Of a DNA stretch of 64,000 nucleotides, positions 32,772-44,396 are shown one piece after another. The DNA is taken from the NCBI GenBank assembly GCA_022376515.1, contig WTXI01000003.1, positions 1 through 64,000 on the forward strand, written 5' to 3'. A model generated the notes under the pieces. It had not been told where the DNA came from. It saw only the letters and a program-made list of their open reading frames with translations, and searched no databases. Both the position numbers and the translations under genes were made by a program. The DNA is from Lactifluus volemus (lineage: Eukaryota; Basidiomycota; Agaricomycetes; Russulales; Russulaceae). Position 1 is the first letter of the stretch. Each line of letters begins with the position of its first letter.

Positions 32772-34821
32772 ATGAGCATGTCATCGATCGATACCGCTGT
32801 GCTCACGCAGATTCTCGTACGGCTAGAGTCCCTGCAACTCTCACAACAGGTTTTGCAAGCAAAGGTCGGTTCCATTAATTCATTACTATTTAAATTTTGA
32901 TACTAACCTCGTAACCAGGTCGATTCCCTCACCCACCCAGCATCTCCTACCATACAGCCTGTTAGCAGTAACGAGCTCCCCTCACCACCGCGCACTTCTT
33001 TGTCAAACCCCTATGGGGCGCCGTCAACCCCACCCCTAGGTCCCGCCCACTCGACGGCCGCAGCTCAGCTCGGAGAGAAAGCCGTCAATGGTGTATCAGC
33101 GGAGAAGGAGCGCGAAAAGGTGTTATATCCCGGGCGGGTCATGTTAACAAGTGCGTGGGGGCCCCAAAAGCCCTTTTTTTTTTCTTGTGGCGCTCCGCTC
33201 ACCAGTCACATTACGTTTTGAGCGGAGCATTTCAAGAATTGACGTCACTGACCAGCACCGCTTAGCCTATCCCGACCAACACGGTGTTAAACCGGTCCCG
33301 CTCAAGTGGGGCGCCAACAATCCGAACGAGCGTGGCCCAGTAATTCCCTCCCGTCTTAGCTCATCCATTAAGCAGCGTAACGCCATCGGCGCCCACTCTG
33401 GCTCTTATTCCATTTATCGCGCTCTTGCCATGGCAATGGGCACTCTCATTCCCTCCCATAAACCGGACTATGCAGGCACAGAACCGCCGGTGGCTATCCC
33501 GCCAAATCCTGCTTGGTTTAACCCCAGCAAAATTGTATCTTTTGACCCGTGGGGCCATCTTACTACCCAGGTGTTCCGTACAGAATCAGCCAGTGGTCTG
33601 GACATAAGGCCCAGTATAGCGATTACCAAGGCACATATCAAGCTAAGCGAGATTGACGAGTCGTCCCGCAAGGGGGATATCGTTGTAGATGAGAAGGTAG
33701 TGCTGAAGAGTACTCCGTTACTCAATGCAGATGGAACGATCAACACAGCCGATCCTGGCGTGGAAATTAACGTGAGCAAGGCGGCGGTTGAACCTGTATG
33801 GTACTTGCCTGGCGTAGCAGAACGTTTCAAGATGTGTGTACCCCATTCACTCGCCTGACCTACGCTGACAACGAGTGCAGCTCAGAAAGTCTTCTTCGCA
33901 GAGCTCTGTTCGAAGAAACCGGTGGGATGTACCCCGAATTGATCACACGACCAGATATCAAGGTTTTCCTACCTCCCATTGGTGGCATGACCGTCTATAT
34001 TTGTACGTCCTCTTGCGCCGCCCGTCGTCCACGTCCCAATACCAATAATCAATAACGTAGTCGGCCCACCTTCGTACCTGTCAGATGAAACCAAAGAGCT
34101 CACATTACGTGTGCACGATGAGTGTAGGACGTGACCCTCTGCATAGAGAAACCCACTAACTTGCCATGTCCCACAGGCAACGGTTCCGATGTGTTTGGCT
34201 CTGACATCTGCACGTGCAAGCCGTATCTCGTATTCGCGATTGAGGAGTGCATTCGTACGGCCCAGCGTGGGGGTGTTGGTGTCGTTGTGTACTTCCGCAA
34301 GGAAGGCCGCGCGCTCGGTGAAGTGACCAAGTATCTGGTGTACAACCTGCGCAAGCGTGGTGGAGACTCAGCAGACAAGTACTTCCGCGCGACAGAACTA
34401 ATAGCCGGTGTGAAAGACATGCGCTTCCAGGTACTCATGCCTGACGTGTTGCACTGGCTGGGGATAAAGAAGATTCACAATATGGTTTCTATGAGCGACA
34501 TGTACGTGTCTCCACTTTGCGGGGCGTTTCTGTGCTAATACGTAGGTTCCCGGAGTAGGAAATACGATGCGATTGTGCAGTCCGGTATTCCAATCATCAA
34601 ACGTTATGATATCCCTGGTGCGTTGTCTTGCCATGGTCGGGCTGAAGTTTCTGTCTTTGTTGCTGATGCTTCTGACTCGCACAGAGCACCTGATCCCGAT
34701 GGACTCGCGTGTTGAAATTGATGCGAAGATCGCTGCAGGTTATTTCACGAGCGGAAAACCCATTACTATGGAGGATCTTGTCAAAACCGTGGGACGAACA
34801 TGGGAGGAAACGGAGCACTGA
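32772..34821 (+). CDS. URC1: URC1: GTP cyclohydrolase II-like protein of uracil catabolism
   Basis: Starts at the ATG at 32772 after 144 bp of spacer from Dicer. At least eight exons join in phase, the first 32772-32864 and second from 32919. The protein shows the Urc1 order: a short helical leader, YPDQHGVKPVPLKWGANNP, GPVIPSRL, QRNAIGAHSGSYSIYRAL, IPPNPAWFNPSKIVSFDPWG, PSIAITKAHIKL, EPVWYLPGVAERF, LRRALFEETGGMYPELITR, then the GTP cyclohydrolase II core with zinc ligands in NGSDVFGSDICTCKP and the motif VVVYFRKEGRALGEVTKYLV, and MPDVLHWLGIKKIHNMVSMS. In yeasts URC1 is needed to use uracil as nitrogen source, the reaction being distinct from riboflavin synthesis; that role is inferred by family. 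No disruption is seen. Confidence 0.9.
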
Positions 34822-34964
34822 TTTTTTTCAACCACGTCGTATAGATGGGTAACCTATAGAATGTAGTGTATGGGCTCTTAATGCGTAATGCGGAATGTAG
34901 CTATAAATCTGAGAGTCATCTGCAAGCTGACGCCAACACTCACGAATCCTAACCGGCTACTAGT

Positions 34965-36305
34965 ATGTGCTCATGGATTGCGAGGTTGACCTATGCATCT
35001 CTTCGTAACACCAAATGCTACAAACGTTGCAATACGTACCTGAGAGTTAACGGCACATCAACTTCAAGTTCTCTCTTCCCACTCGCCGTATCAAACACCC
35101 TCCGTACCGCAGGCCTCCTCCAGCCCAGTTCTGATGCACCGTCGGGCTGGTTGGTTCTCTCTGCGTTTCTCGGCCTCCCATTAGCATTATGGGCATACAA
35201 GGTCCGCCTTGCAGAACACATGGAACGGATATCTCACTGAGTCTCTGCATCGTGCGTCGTTAACAGTGCCTGATGCTCGTGATATTTCAGCGAAAATTGA
35301 TATACATGGGTGGGTGATTGACAATGCAAGCATGGCGCTTCCAGTGTGCTAAGTTCGCCAACAGGGTATGCGCCCCCAGGTTCGAGGACGGAATCACTTG
35401 CGACGATGTACACCCCCAAAGGCATTCAGATCGAGGAGGTCTCCGTCCCCAGTTCCCAGCCGAAAACCGTCCGGCTGTCAACTTTACTGCTTCGTCGCAA
35501 CCTGGCCTCTCCTCCTCGGCACGTCATCGTATATTTTCAAGGTAAGTTATTAATGCATCAGTCATCATGCTCCGTTTCATGAGTTTCATGTATTTGTGCA
35601 GGCAATGCCGGAAACCCACTCCATCGCATTCACGTCTTCACCACCCTGTTAAACGCCGTCCCTTCATTGGCCATAGTCGCTCCTGCTCCGCGCTCATACT
35701 GGACGTCTTCAGCAGCACGCCCGACTCAGTCCGGTCTTATCGCCGACTACACCGCTGCACTTGCCTTTACAGCCAAGCGCTTCCCCGCGTCTCACCTGAT
35801 AATCTACGGTCACTCCCTCGGCGCATCCATCGCTCTTTGCCTTCTCGCCCCCTCCTTGAAAGGCGAACCAACCTCTTCCGTCGCCGTACATGGCCTCGTG
35901 CTCGAAAACGCGTTCACGAGCGTACCGGATATGCTCCGCGCGCTCTACCCGCAGCGATGGCTACCTTATCGCTACCTCGGCCCGTTCGTGCGCGACCGAT
36001 GGGATGCTCGCGCTGCTACAGCCGCGCATACATTTCCCCGAGGTCTTGCGCGGCGCGCAATGGTACTCGTCAGTGAGCGCGACGAGGTCGTCCCGCCTGC
36101 GATGGGCCGGGAAATTTTTGAGGTGCTACAGGCCTCCGGGGACGCACAGGAAGGTTGGGCGAGAGAGGTGGCGATGCGGCGACTCGTGATGATAGAGGGG
36201 GCTCTGCATGAGGATGCGTGGCGATATCGGGACTGGGCGCAAGTGATGAAGCAGTATTTTGAGACTCTAGACAAGTTAGACTTAGACGCTAAGTTTGGCC
36301 AGTGA
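34965..36305 (+). CDS. Alpha/beta hydrolase with N-terminal membrane segment (ABHD13/BEM46-like)
   Basis: Exons 34965-35201, 35267-35309, 35365-35541 and 35602-36305 join in phase, although a further intron inside the first exon is possible. After a hydrophobic segment (GWLVLSAFLGLPLALWAYK) comes the family motif CLMLVIFQRKLIYMGYAPP, then HVIVYFQGNAGNPLHR (oxyanion strand), the nucleophile elbow YGHSLGASIAL with the catalytic Ser, LVLENAFTSVPDML, and a C-terminal region with a candidate acid (SERDEVVPP) and His (EGALHEDAW). It is a serine hydrolase probably anchored in a membrane, with unknown substrate. The stop lies only 51 bp before the ATG7 start codon on the same strand. Confidence 0.82.
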
Positions 36306-36356
36306 CAAACTGTGTGACTTGACTAATCCGATAATCTGCTTTGTCTGGATACCGTC

Positions 36357-39053
36357 ATGCCCGTCGTCCAATTCGCACAATTCTCATCCCTCGTTCAGCC
36401 AACATTCTGGCACGAGCTCAGTCGGCTCAAGCTTGAGGTCCTTCGTCTGTCGGACGAATCGGTTCCAGTTACGGCAACATACTCTGCCGGGCGCACGGTC
36501 AAAGATCGGAACACGGGTCATCAGGTCGCACTAGGGTGCAATATCGCAGTGTCAGGAGATGGACTTTCGGAGACTTACCAGTGAGCTCACTTCCGCTCTC
36601 ATCCAAGAACGGTGCGCTTATCTCGGTAGCCCACCTTTACACTCCGTTCCAGCCCAGGGCATCTTAACAATTTACAATACCATCGAAGAATTCAAGAACG
36701 CTGACAAGCGTGCCCTGTTCAATAAGTTATCGGATGAGGTATGCATTGCATCCTTCTGTACTCCGTTACGTCGTTTGGACGAGACGGCTGAATGGGGAAT
36801 CCTTGGGCATCCGAACCGCCGTCACGGGCATCCTCCATGCGAAGCATTGCTTTCTACCCATGGTTTCTGGACCATATCTGTATCATTAGTGCCTACTGAT
36901 GGCGTGTCCTAATACTCCTTTACATCGTAGATTGGGACAGCATCATCACAAACCACGACCCCTCGGCCCTGACTCGATTTCTACTTATTACCTTTGCTGA
37001 CCTCAAGAAGTACAAGTTCTACTACTGGTTCGCATTTCCTGCCTTCGCTGCCAACCTTTGTGGGAGATCGCCGATGACTGGACCAATGCGGAAGCGCACC
37101 TCTCCACAGCTCAGCTCAACTCCCTCGCCGAGCAGCTTGGTCCGACCGTCCGCGCATTCTTCCTCGTACGGCCCACACAAAATGATGATGTTGAGGTCGC
37201 ACCTGTTCAGGAGTTCTCCACGTTCTTTGCAAATATACCTCAGGAATCCGTACGTAACCATATCTCTTCAGTAAGAGAGTGAGCCAGAAGACGATCTTCA
37301 GCGAACGATTGGTTTCCTCGATCCATCGGCCCAAGCTTCTGCACCAGGATGGCCTTTGCGTAACCTTCTGGCCTACCTCCGCGCCGTACATCCAGAGGCA
37401 ACACAGACAGTGCGCGTGCTCTGCTGGCGCGGAGACGCTTCGTCGAGCCGCTTCGGCATTCTGCGTGGCGGTCCAACTGGCGTGGAAAAGCCGAGCGCTG
37501 TCGGATGGGAAAAGAATGTACAAGGTAAACTTGGCGCGCGAGTCGCCGACCTCGCCCCCATGATGGATCCTAGAAGGTCGGCCTCATCGTCTTCGCCCGG
37601 AGCGTACATGGGTGATGAACAGTCCAAAATGGCAGGCTCGCGGACCAAGCTGTAGACTTGAATCTCAAGTTGATGCGCTGGCGGGTTCTCCCCGCTCTCG
37701 ACCTGGAGAAGGTTGCACAGACAAGATGCTTACTACTCGGCGCGGGCACTCTCGGGTGCTACGTTGCGCGTACGCTTATGGTCAGCTTGCAAGACTGAGG
37801 TTGCTATTTTCTTCTAATGCAGATGCTAGGGTTGGGGTATTCGTAAGATCACGCTCGTTGACTCGGGCAAGGTTTCCTTCTCGAACCCTGTGCGCCAACC
37901 GTTGTTCGAATTTGATGACTGCCTCCACGGCGGCAAGCCTAAAGCTGAGGCCGCTGCCGAGCGGCTGAAGCAGATTTTTCCCGGGGTTGTAAGTACCGAC
38001 CTACTTCTAAACAGAGAACCGTGCCAACGACCCTTGCAGAATGCACAGGGAGTGACGCTTGCCATTCCGATGCCAGGTCATCCTATCCCGCCCGGCTCTG
38101 AGGTGCAGACCAAGTCAGACGTTCGGGCTCTTGAAGAGTTGTTCGATGCTCATGACGCCGTCTTTCTGCTGATGGACTCACGAGAAAGCCGTTGGCTTCC
38201 AACCGTGCTCGGTTCGGCAAAGGGCAAGGCGAGTACCATCCTCGCCTCGCCACTCTACTGTCTGATTTTCGAAGGACAGATTGTACTGAATGCTGCTCTA
38301 GGCTTCGACTCGTACCTCGTTATGCGGCACGGTGCACGTGAGAATTCTGGGAACGGCTTGAAGAGGCTAGGTTGCTACTATTGCAACGATATCGTGGCTC
38401 CCGCAGATGTGTGTTTCATCTCGGTTGCTCCGTGAGTCAATACTAACTAAGCGGCTGCCGTATATCGACGGGGCTGGCTTAGTCCCTTACGGACCGCACA
38501 CTTGATCAAATGTGCACAGTAACGCGCCCAGGACTCGCGCCGATCGCGTCTGCAACAGCCGTTGAGCTCCTCGTTTCACTGCTTCAGCATCCCCTAGGGT
38601 GAGTCCTCCGCTTTCCGAACGACTTTGATGGGGTAGGTCTTAGGGGAATCCACAGCCTCCATGCGCCGGCGCCACCACCTGGCCAAGAACCCCAGCAACA
38701 ACAACAGGAAGACGGAGGAAGTGTGTTGGGACTCGTTCCGCACCAGCTGCGCGGATTTCTTGCGCAGTTCCGCAACATGCAGATCGTCGGCGCTGCGTAT
38801 GACCGTTGTACCGGGTGCAGCGAGACGGTGCGACAGCTGTGATCAGTCACAGCCCAGATCGATTAATTGATAATGGTCTCTGCGACAGGTTCTGAAGGCG
38901 TATGAGACGGAAGGATTTGGGATGTTGTTGAGGGCATTCAACGAGACGGGTTTCCTTGAGAGTTTGACAGGTCTGGACAAGTTGCATGCTGAGGGTGAAC
39001 AGGCATTGGAAGCTGTAGATTGGGAGGAAGAGGGTGCAGACGAGGATTTTTGA
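36357..39053 (+). CDS. ATG7: ATG7, E1-like activating enzyme of autophagy
   Basis: Activates the ubiquitin-like proteins Atg8 and Atg12 and passes them to Atg3 and Atg10. Start at 36357. Motifs in order: [89 protein letters not shown], the nucleotide-binding [62 protein letters not shown], and the catalytic Cys in [14 protein letters not shown]. The C-terminus is acidic. One intron (38226-38279) uses a GC donor (GCGAGT). The frame slips by one base near 36931 (ATTGGGAC where ATTTGGGAC would fit) and near 37051-37062 (CCTTTGTGG where CCTTTTGTGG would fit); all other junctions are in phase. One lost T at each of two sites looks more like sequence error than decay. Confidence 0.9.
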
Positions 39054-39396
39054 ACGCGCTTGGAGATGACGACGACGTCATATACTTGGAATTGGGTTAA
39101 TCCGACAGATGTACTTGTAACAATACCACCAACGAGAGGTGCCACAGATCGGGTAGTTCGCTACAGCCAGAGGCAACCTGTTGAGTCGACGGCGCTGTCC
39201 GGCCATTAGCAATTGATTGGGGTAATCAGTTTTTGGAGCGCATCAACTGAGGAATGTGGAACACAAACTTGAATTATCAAGCCTTTAGCTTCAGATCTTC
39301 AGATGTGCCGTATGCTAATTGTAAATTAGGGTCTTTTATACGGGCATTCAATCCACTATATCTCACCCCAGCACTCAGGCTACTATGGTATCACGA
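39054..39396. repeat. Diverged copy of the upstream block of the secreted-protein family
   Basis: From about 39180 (GAGTCGACGGCGCTGTC) the sequence matches the block that precedes the gene copies at 57.9, 61.5 and 63.7 kb, including TTTTTGGAGCGCATCAACTG, AACTGAGGAATGTGG and GGGCATTCAATCCACTA. Before that no feature is seen. Confidence 0.7.
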
Positions 39397-39930
39397 ATGT
39401 CATATCTAGCTGTGCTTACCCTGGTACATTCCTGCTCCTTTCTGGCTTTTCATTTGCCGATAATCAACTTGGAATCTCATATCCGCCCTCATACTTTACG
39501 GATTATGATCTAGAGTCTGGTCCGGGTTCCACGTACTCCTGGGTGCGGCCGAGCGATTTGCTTGTCCAGATTTTTTTTGACAGTTGTTGCATTTTCCAGA
39601 GTCAACTACCACTCACGGTCGATGCTCGTGTCAGGTCGCGCCGTATCTGTTTTCAGCTTGCAATAATAACTGCGTCATTCCCCTTGTGTTTGCCACCTGG
39701 CAATTACTCATAGCGTATAGTATTCTGGAAGGGAATTCCAAATTTTACACGCCAAGCGCTCCCAATGAGTTCCAATTATCACATATTCATTTTCAGCCGC
39801 CTTTAGCGCGTGCCAGGGAGGTTATTGGACGACGTATGTTCGTCATTGAATTATTCTCTAGACTCCGAATTCACGTTCGCGGCCAATCTGTTTCTAGTCT
39901 CCACTTTCGTCCGATCCATCGATGACAATA
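39397..39930 (+). pseudogene. Decayed copy of the small secreted-protein gene
   Basis: ATG at 39397 opens MSYLAVLTLV as in the other copies, then a short insertion shifts the frame, after which LLLSGFSFADNQLGISYPP and STYSWVRPSDLLVQIFFDS can be read. The later part is scrambled. It is the most diverged of four copies in the window and lies about 18 kb from the others. Confidence 0.7.
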
Positions 39931-41560
39931 AGAATTGAATGATCAAGTTGTAAGGTTCTGGGCGGCGCAAGGAAGAGCCATTCAAAAAGTCTAGCATAAT
40001 CTCGAGTACTACGAAGAGAGAAATTGCACTTAGGGACCTCCCGAGAGCGAGTTTAACGCAGGAAAGCGATCGGAGAGATCGCTGGTAAGTGTCGGTGAGC
40101 TTCTTCTTTGGGCTGCCCCTCCCGCAGAAAAGCGAAGTAAGAACCAAGACACTTCTTGTCAATGATACGCGCGACTTCATGGTATCTCGTGCCGGCCTGG
40201 CCGAGGAGAAAGAGCCCACGTTTAGATCCCGGATTCTCTACCCACTTGACGATATAATCCATGAAATCGTCGCGTGTACCTGGAAGGCAACGCTTGTCAT
40301 TGCTGATTCGCCAGCCTGCCTTATAGGGCATTTCTCGGATTATTCTGTGTCCCTTCTCAGTTAGACGATCCAAAGACCTTGTGGCGGTGAGAATACGCAC
40401 CAGCTTCTGAGGCTTGGCTCAACAGCTCCGCGGCTAGCTGTGTAATCATTCAGACTCAATCATCCTCCATTCGAAGCACAATAACCTCGGTACATCGCAG
40501 GTGGACGAGGATCATGCGGTAGTGCTCGATATTTCCGTTCAAAGTTCGCTTTCCTGCGAATCCCGTATTTATAATGAACAGCTAGAGAGATATCAAGACG
40601 GCGTACTAATTTGCAAATTCTTCGCATACGATCCAATAAATCAGCCTCTTTTGTAAATTCAAACGCATAACGTATCGCCTCGAGCAGTGTTCGGATGTTG
40701 TCATCACACTGAAACTGAAGTAGAAAATTCTATATCGTCCGACAAGTTTGAGCCCAGGAGATGTACCTCGGGGAGTTTTGAGAGCAGACTCCATGCTAAC
40801 TTTGCATGAGGCTGAAGCTGAAGAGCTGAGTTAGGCCAGAAAATAGGCAAAAATGGTATTGGACATACCTCTCGATGGGAGTGACAGCGTCCATCACACC
40901 CTTGATGATAACAACGGCAGTCTTCCAGGTTTTCATCGAATCCATAGCTTCCTCGGCGCGATCAATAGTATGTTCCACCTCCGTCTGGCTGTCCTCTACT
41001 GGTTGCAGATGAGTACCCCTCTCAGTGGGAAGGTTATCCGTATAGGTCTGGAGGAAACCACCGTAGGTCGTGTGGTTTCACCTTCGGCTTGAATAGCAGG
41101 GTACCGTGAAATAGCACCTCCTTCAGCGACGGGGTTGTCTAATTCGGTCGTGTGCAGGGTATTGACTAATACTGCAACAAGGCATTCGCTGATACGGTGA
41201 TCGTTAAGGAAACTGTGACTAGCTCCGTGGGATGGCGCTCAGCAGTGCCGAAAACAATATCGAGTTGTACATATTCGGTGTTCAATCAGACGCATGAGTA
41301 AGAATATTAAAGGAAAGACGAACCCCCCAGGCAATCTCCTGCCTTGCAACTAAAATGTCTTTCTGCATGGTCCTTTTCACATAAAGAGAAATTCTAATGC
41401 GAGATAGCTAGGAACAACAATTCGACAATTTCGGTAAGGCGTTGAGATTTGGTTCCATTCCACGCGTTGCACCACGCTCCTAGATCTTGTCTGCAATGTC
41501 TCTCCCCGTCGATCACAGTAGCATAAAAACTTCTCTTTTTCCCAAAGGGTGTCTTGAGAC
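39860..41560 (-). pseudogene. Decayed C2-NACHT (NLR-like STAND) gene
   Basis: Read on the minus strand from about 41550: a C2-like region (TPFGKKRSFYATVIDGE, RISLYVKRTMQKDILVA, QLDIVFGTAERHPTELVTVS), then a helical leader (RAEEAMDSMKTWKTAVVIIK, GVMDAVTPIE; CDDNIRTLLEAIRYAFEFTK), then a NACHT start (CLPGTRDDFMDYIVKWVENP, GLFLLGQAGT). The P-loop is broken: after GQAGT the sequence goes directly to RYHEVARIID, so the GKS is gone. A Walker B-like ILIVIDGSDE appears one frame away near 39895-39930, where the gene is cut off. Stops and frameshifts are scattered throughout. Such proteins are ATP-driven switches linked to non-self recognition in fungi; this copy cannot bind ATP and lacks its C-terminal sensor. 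Confidence 0.7.
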
Positions 41561-41840
41561 TAAGGAATAGCAGAGGAATGAAATTTAGGGCTTATCAGGG
41601 TAGGATCATAAAAATACATACTGTAGCAGTCAGGTTGGGGCAAGCTCATCAAGTCACCGACCTGAGCACGACCGAAACACTCTATTCCGAAGTTGTGAGA
41701 ACCTAGGCTGTAGTGATGGTTAACACCATGTAATGAGAGGAACAACAAATCTGGGTCATCTGAGTTTATTATGTCAGGATGTGGTCCGCTACTTGCTACT
41801 AGTGACGGGGACCGTTCCTCATACAGTCAGGCTTGTCCAC
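41561..41840. other. Intergenic region, no gene seen
   Basis: Lies between the NLR relic and the D-lactate dehydrogenase start; it should hold the promoter of the latter. No supported frame. Confidence 0.5.
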
Positions 41841-44184
41841 ATGTCATTATTACAGAGGAGCTGGACGACTCTGAGGGTACGTTCCTTCAGCGGCGGGCGG
41901 CCACAGCTACGTCCGCATCACCCACGTCTGCTTGGCTTTGGCGACTGGTTGGGTGTCGGGCCCGGGCAGATCCAACGTCTTCGCGCTGGCGCTGGGATGT
42001 GCCCTAATGGGCATGGGAGGATATTATGTCGGAACGCGTTCGAATGCACCCTATACTGCAGTCTCTGCCCTGCCCAAACCCGTCTACGGCACGTCGAAGG
42101 ATTTTGCTCGCGCTATTGAGGAGCTCAAATCATCATTCGCGAAAGACGCCGTGACGATAGCCGAAGATCAGTTAGAGGCTCACGGATTTTCTTTGAATAC
42201 ACATCTCCCAGGTACGCCCGGCTGATCGGACGAGGTCGTTTATTCGTCTATTCCTCACTCGAGTGGCTATCCTCACCTTCAGCGGTTTTCTGTACTAGGG
42301 TGTCCACATAGCGTTGTAGTCTTTCCAACTTCGACTGAGGATGTCGTGAAGATCGTTAATATCGCAAGGAAATACCGCATGCCAGTCATCACTTACTCTG
42401 GTGGAACAAGTCTTGAAGGCCATTTTTCGGGCGTGGGTAAACTCCCTACCTGGCACTTTCACAATAATCGCCTAGACTCTGTATCTACAGTGGAAGGATG
42501 GAGGAATATGTGTCGACATGTCCGAAATGGATAAGATTATCGCAGTCCATGGTGTGCCTCTCCTTCTCGATTCCTGTGTTTTCGGCTCAAGTTTTCTGTA
42601 AAGCAGAAGATTCGGACCTTGTTTGCCAGCCCGGCGTCGGTTGGATGGAAATCAACGAGACTTTGAAGGAGAAGGGTATCCCGCTGTTCTTTCCAGTATG
42701 TGCCGAAAGTTGAATGCCCCTCGTTTCAATTGACCATTTCCACAAAATCCACAGCTCGATCCCGCTCCCACTGCGACTGTGGGAGGAATGCTTAGCACTG
42801 GCTGCTCCGGAAGTCAGCACGCCGCCATGACACTGTCCTCCAGCCTTTATTGATATCCTCCCAACAGCCAACGCGGTGAGGTACGGCACAGCGAAGGCTG
42901 AATGGTTCCTGAACGCGGTCAGCCTGCCTCGTCGTTCGCCCTTTAAAGGTTAACTGAGTATTCTTCGGCAGACAGTTGTCCTGCCCTCTGGGGAAGTGAT
43001 CAAGACGAGACGTCGGTCTCGCAAATCGTCTGCTGGATTCGACACAACAAAATTGTTCATCGGCGCAGAGGGGACTCTCGGCATAATCACAGAAGTGACC
43101 ATTCGTCTCGCACCTGTGATCCCTACCACGGTCGCAACCGCACGATTCCCCGATATGCGCAAGGCCAGCGAGGCTGTCATCGAGATACTGAACACGGGAA
43201 TTGGCATCCGTGTGTCATCATACCTCTCTCTTCTCAACCTCAACCACATCCAACTCGACCTTTTGCGACGACAGAATGCATCGAGCTCGTCGACGCGGCG
43301 TTCATTCGCGCTACAGTGGCTGCGGGCAATCCCGTTCGCCAGTACGACATTGCCGACCACTTATTCTTCAAGCTGCAGGGTCCGACACCCGGCGCGCTCT
43401 CTGAAGCTGTGGAAGTGGTCAAGAAGATCGTCAAGAAGCACGGCGGCGACAAGTTCTGGCCTGCGAAGACGCAAGAGGAGGCGGAGGCGGTGTGGACAGA
43501 CCGAAAGAATGGTCTGTACTCCGCCATGGCGTATGCGGGCGATGGGGCGAAGGCGTGGACAACGGACGTATGGTAAGTGGGAGAAGATGCTCATCGATAC
43601 TGCAAGTTGTATCCTTGTGCGTGATTCCAGCTCACTCGTGGTTGCGTAGCGTCCCTATATCCAAGCTTCCGCAACTCGTGTACGAGACTCAGCAGGATAT
43701 TGAGCGCTCTGGCATTTTGTATTCCGTCGTAGGCCACGCAGGAGATGGTGATCACTGACACGCCATCATGAGGCCGATTTAACTAATGAGGGTACCAATC
43801 ATCAGGAAATTTTCATACGCTTTTGATTTTCAAGACGGACGAGGAGCTCAAAGTCGTGCACGGCCTCGTGCACCGCATGGTCGAGCGTGCGCTCGCGCTC
43901 GATGGAACTTGTAAGCGCAATTCTCTACTATGCGCGGCACCCGAACCCGAATGTCGTTTCTAGGTACTGGTGAACACGGCGTTGGAATTGGGAAGAGGGA
44001 GTTTTTGGTCGAGGAGCTGGGTGTGGGCACAGTAGGCCTGATGAAGACCATCAAACGGGCGATAGACCCACTTGGGATTATGAATCCAGGGAAGGTGTGC
44101 CCGTCGCAATTCCCTACCTGAACGGTTGCTCACAGATTGTATTTCTAGCTTTATCCTGATGATAATACCGAATCCCGCTCTTGA
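41841..44184 (+). CDS. DLD1: D-lactate dehydrogenase (cytochrome), mitochondrial FAD enzyme
   Basis: Oxidises D-lactate to pyruvate and passes electrons to cytochrome c. Motifs: ALMGMGGYYVGTRS (membrane anchor), SVVVFPTSTEDVVKIV, MPVITYSGGTSLEGHFSG and GGICVDMSEMDKII (FAD-binding PCMH fold), QPGVGWMEINETL, TATVGGMLSTGCSG, KLFIGAEGTLGIITEV, IQCIELVDAAFI, YSVVGHAGDGNFH and CTGEHGVGIGKREFL (catalytic C-terminal domain), ending LYPDDNTESRS at 44184 after a final short exon. About ten introns join in phase from 42000 on. The N-terminus is unresolved: ATG 41841 opens a good mitochondrial presequence (SLLQRSWTTLRVRSFSGG), but the anchor lies in another frame (about 41930-42010) and I could not find an intron that joins them. 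Confidence 0.85.
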
Positions 44185-44396
44185 CTGCGATGGTATGATG
44201 ACGTTGCGGTGCTGAACGTTCACAATTGGCTTACGAGAACAACTCGAAGGAATAGTGGCTACTTGGACTCTATTTAGGACACTTCCCATGTTGAGTGTGC
44301 GATAGAGCTGCCGACAAAGGCGTGACCAAACCTATATCGTATACCCGCTCTTTTCTACAACAACAGAACAATATAGGTTACAAGGTGTATTTTAGT

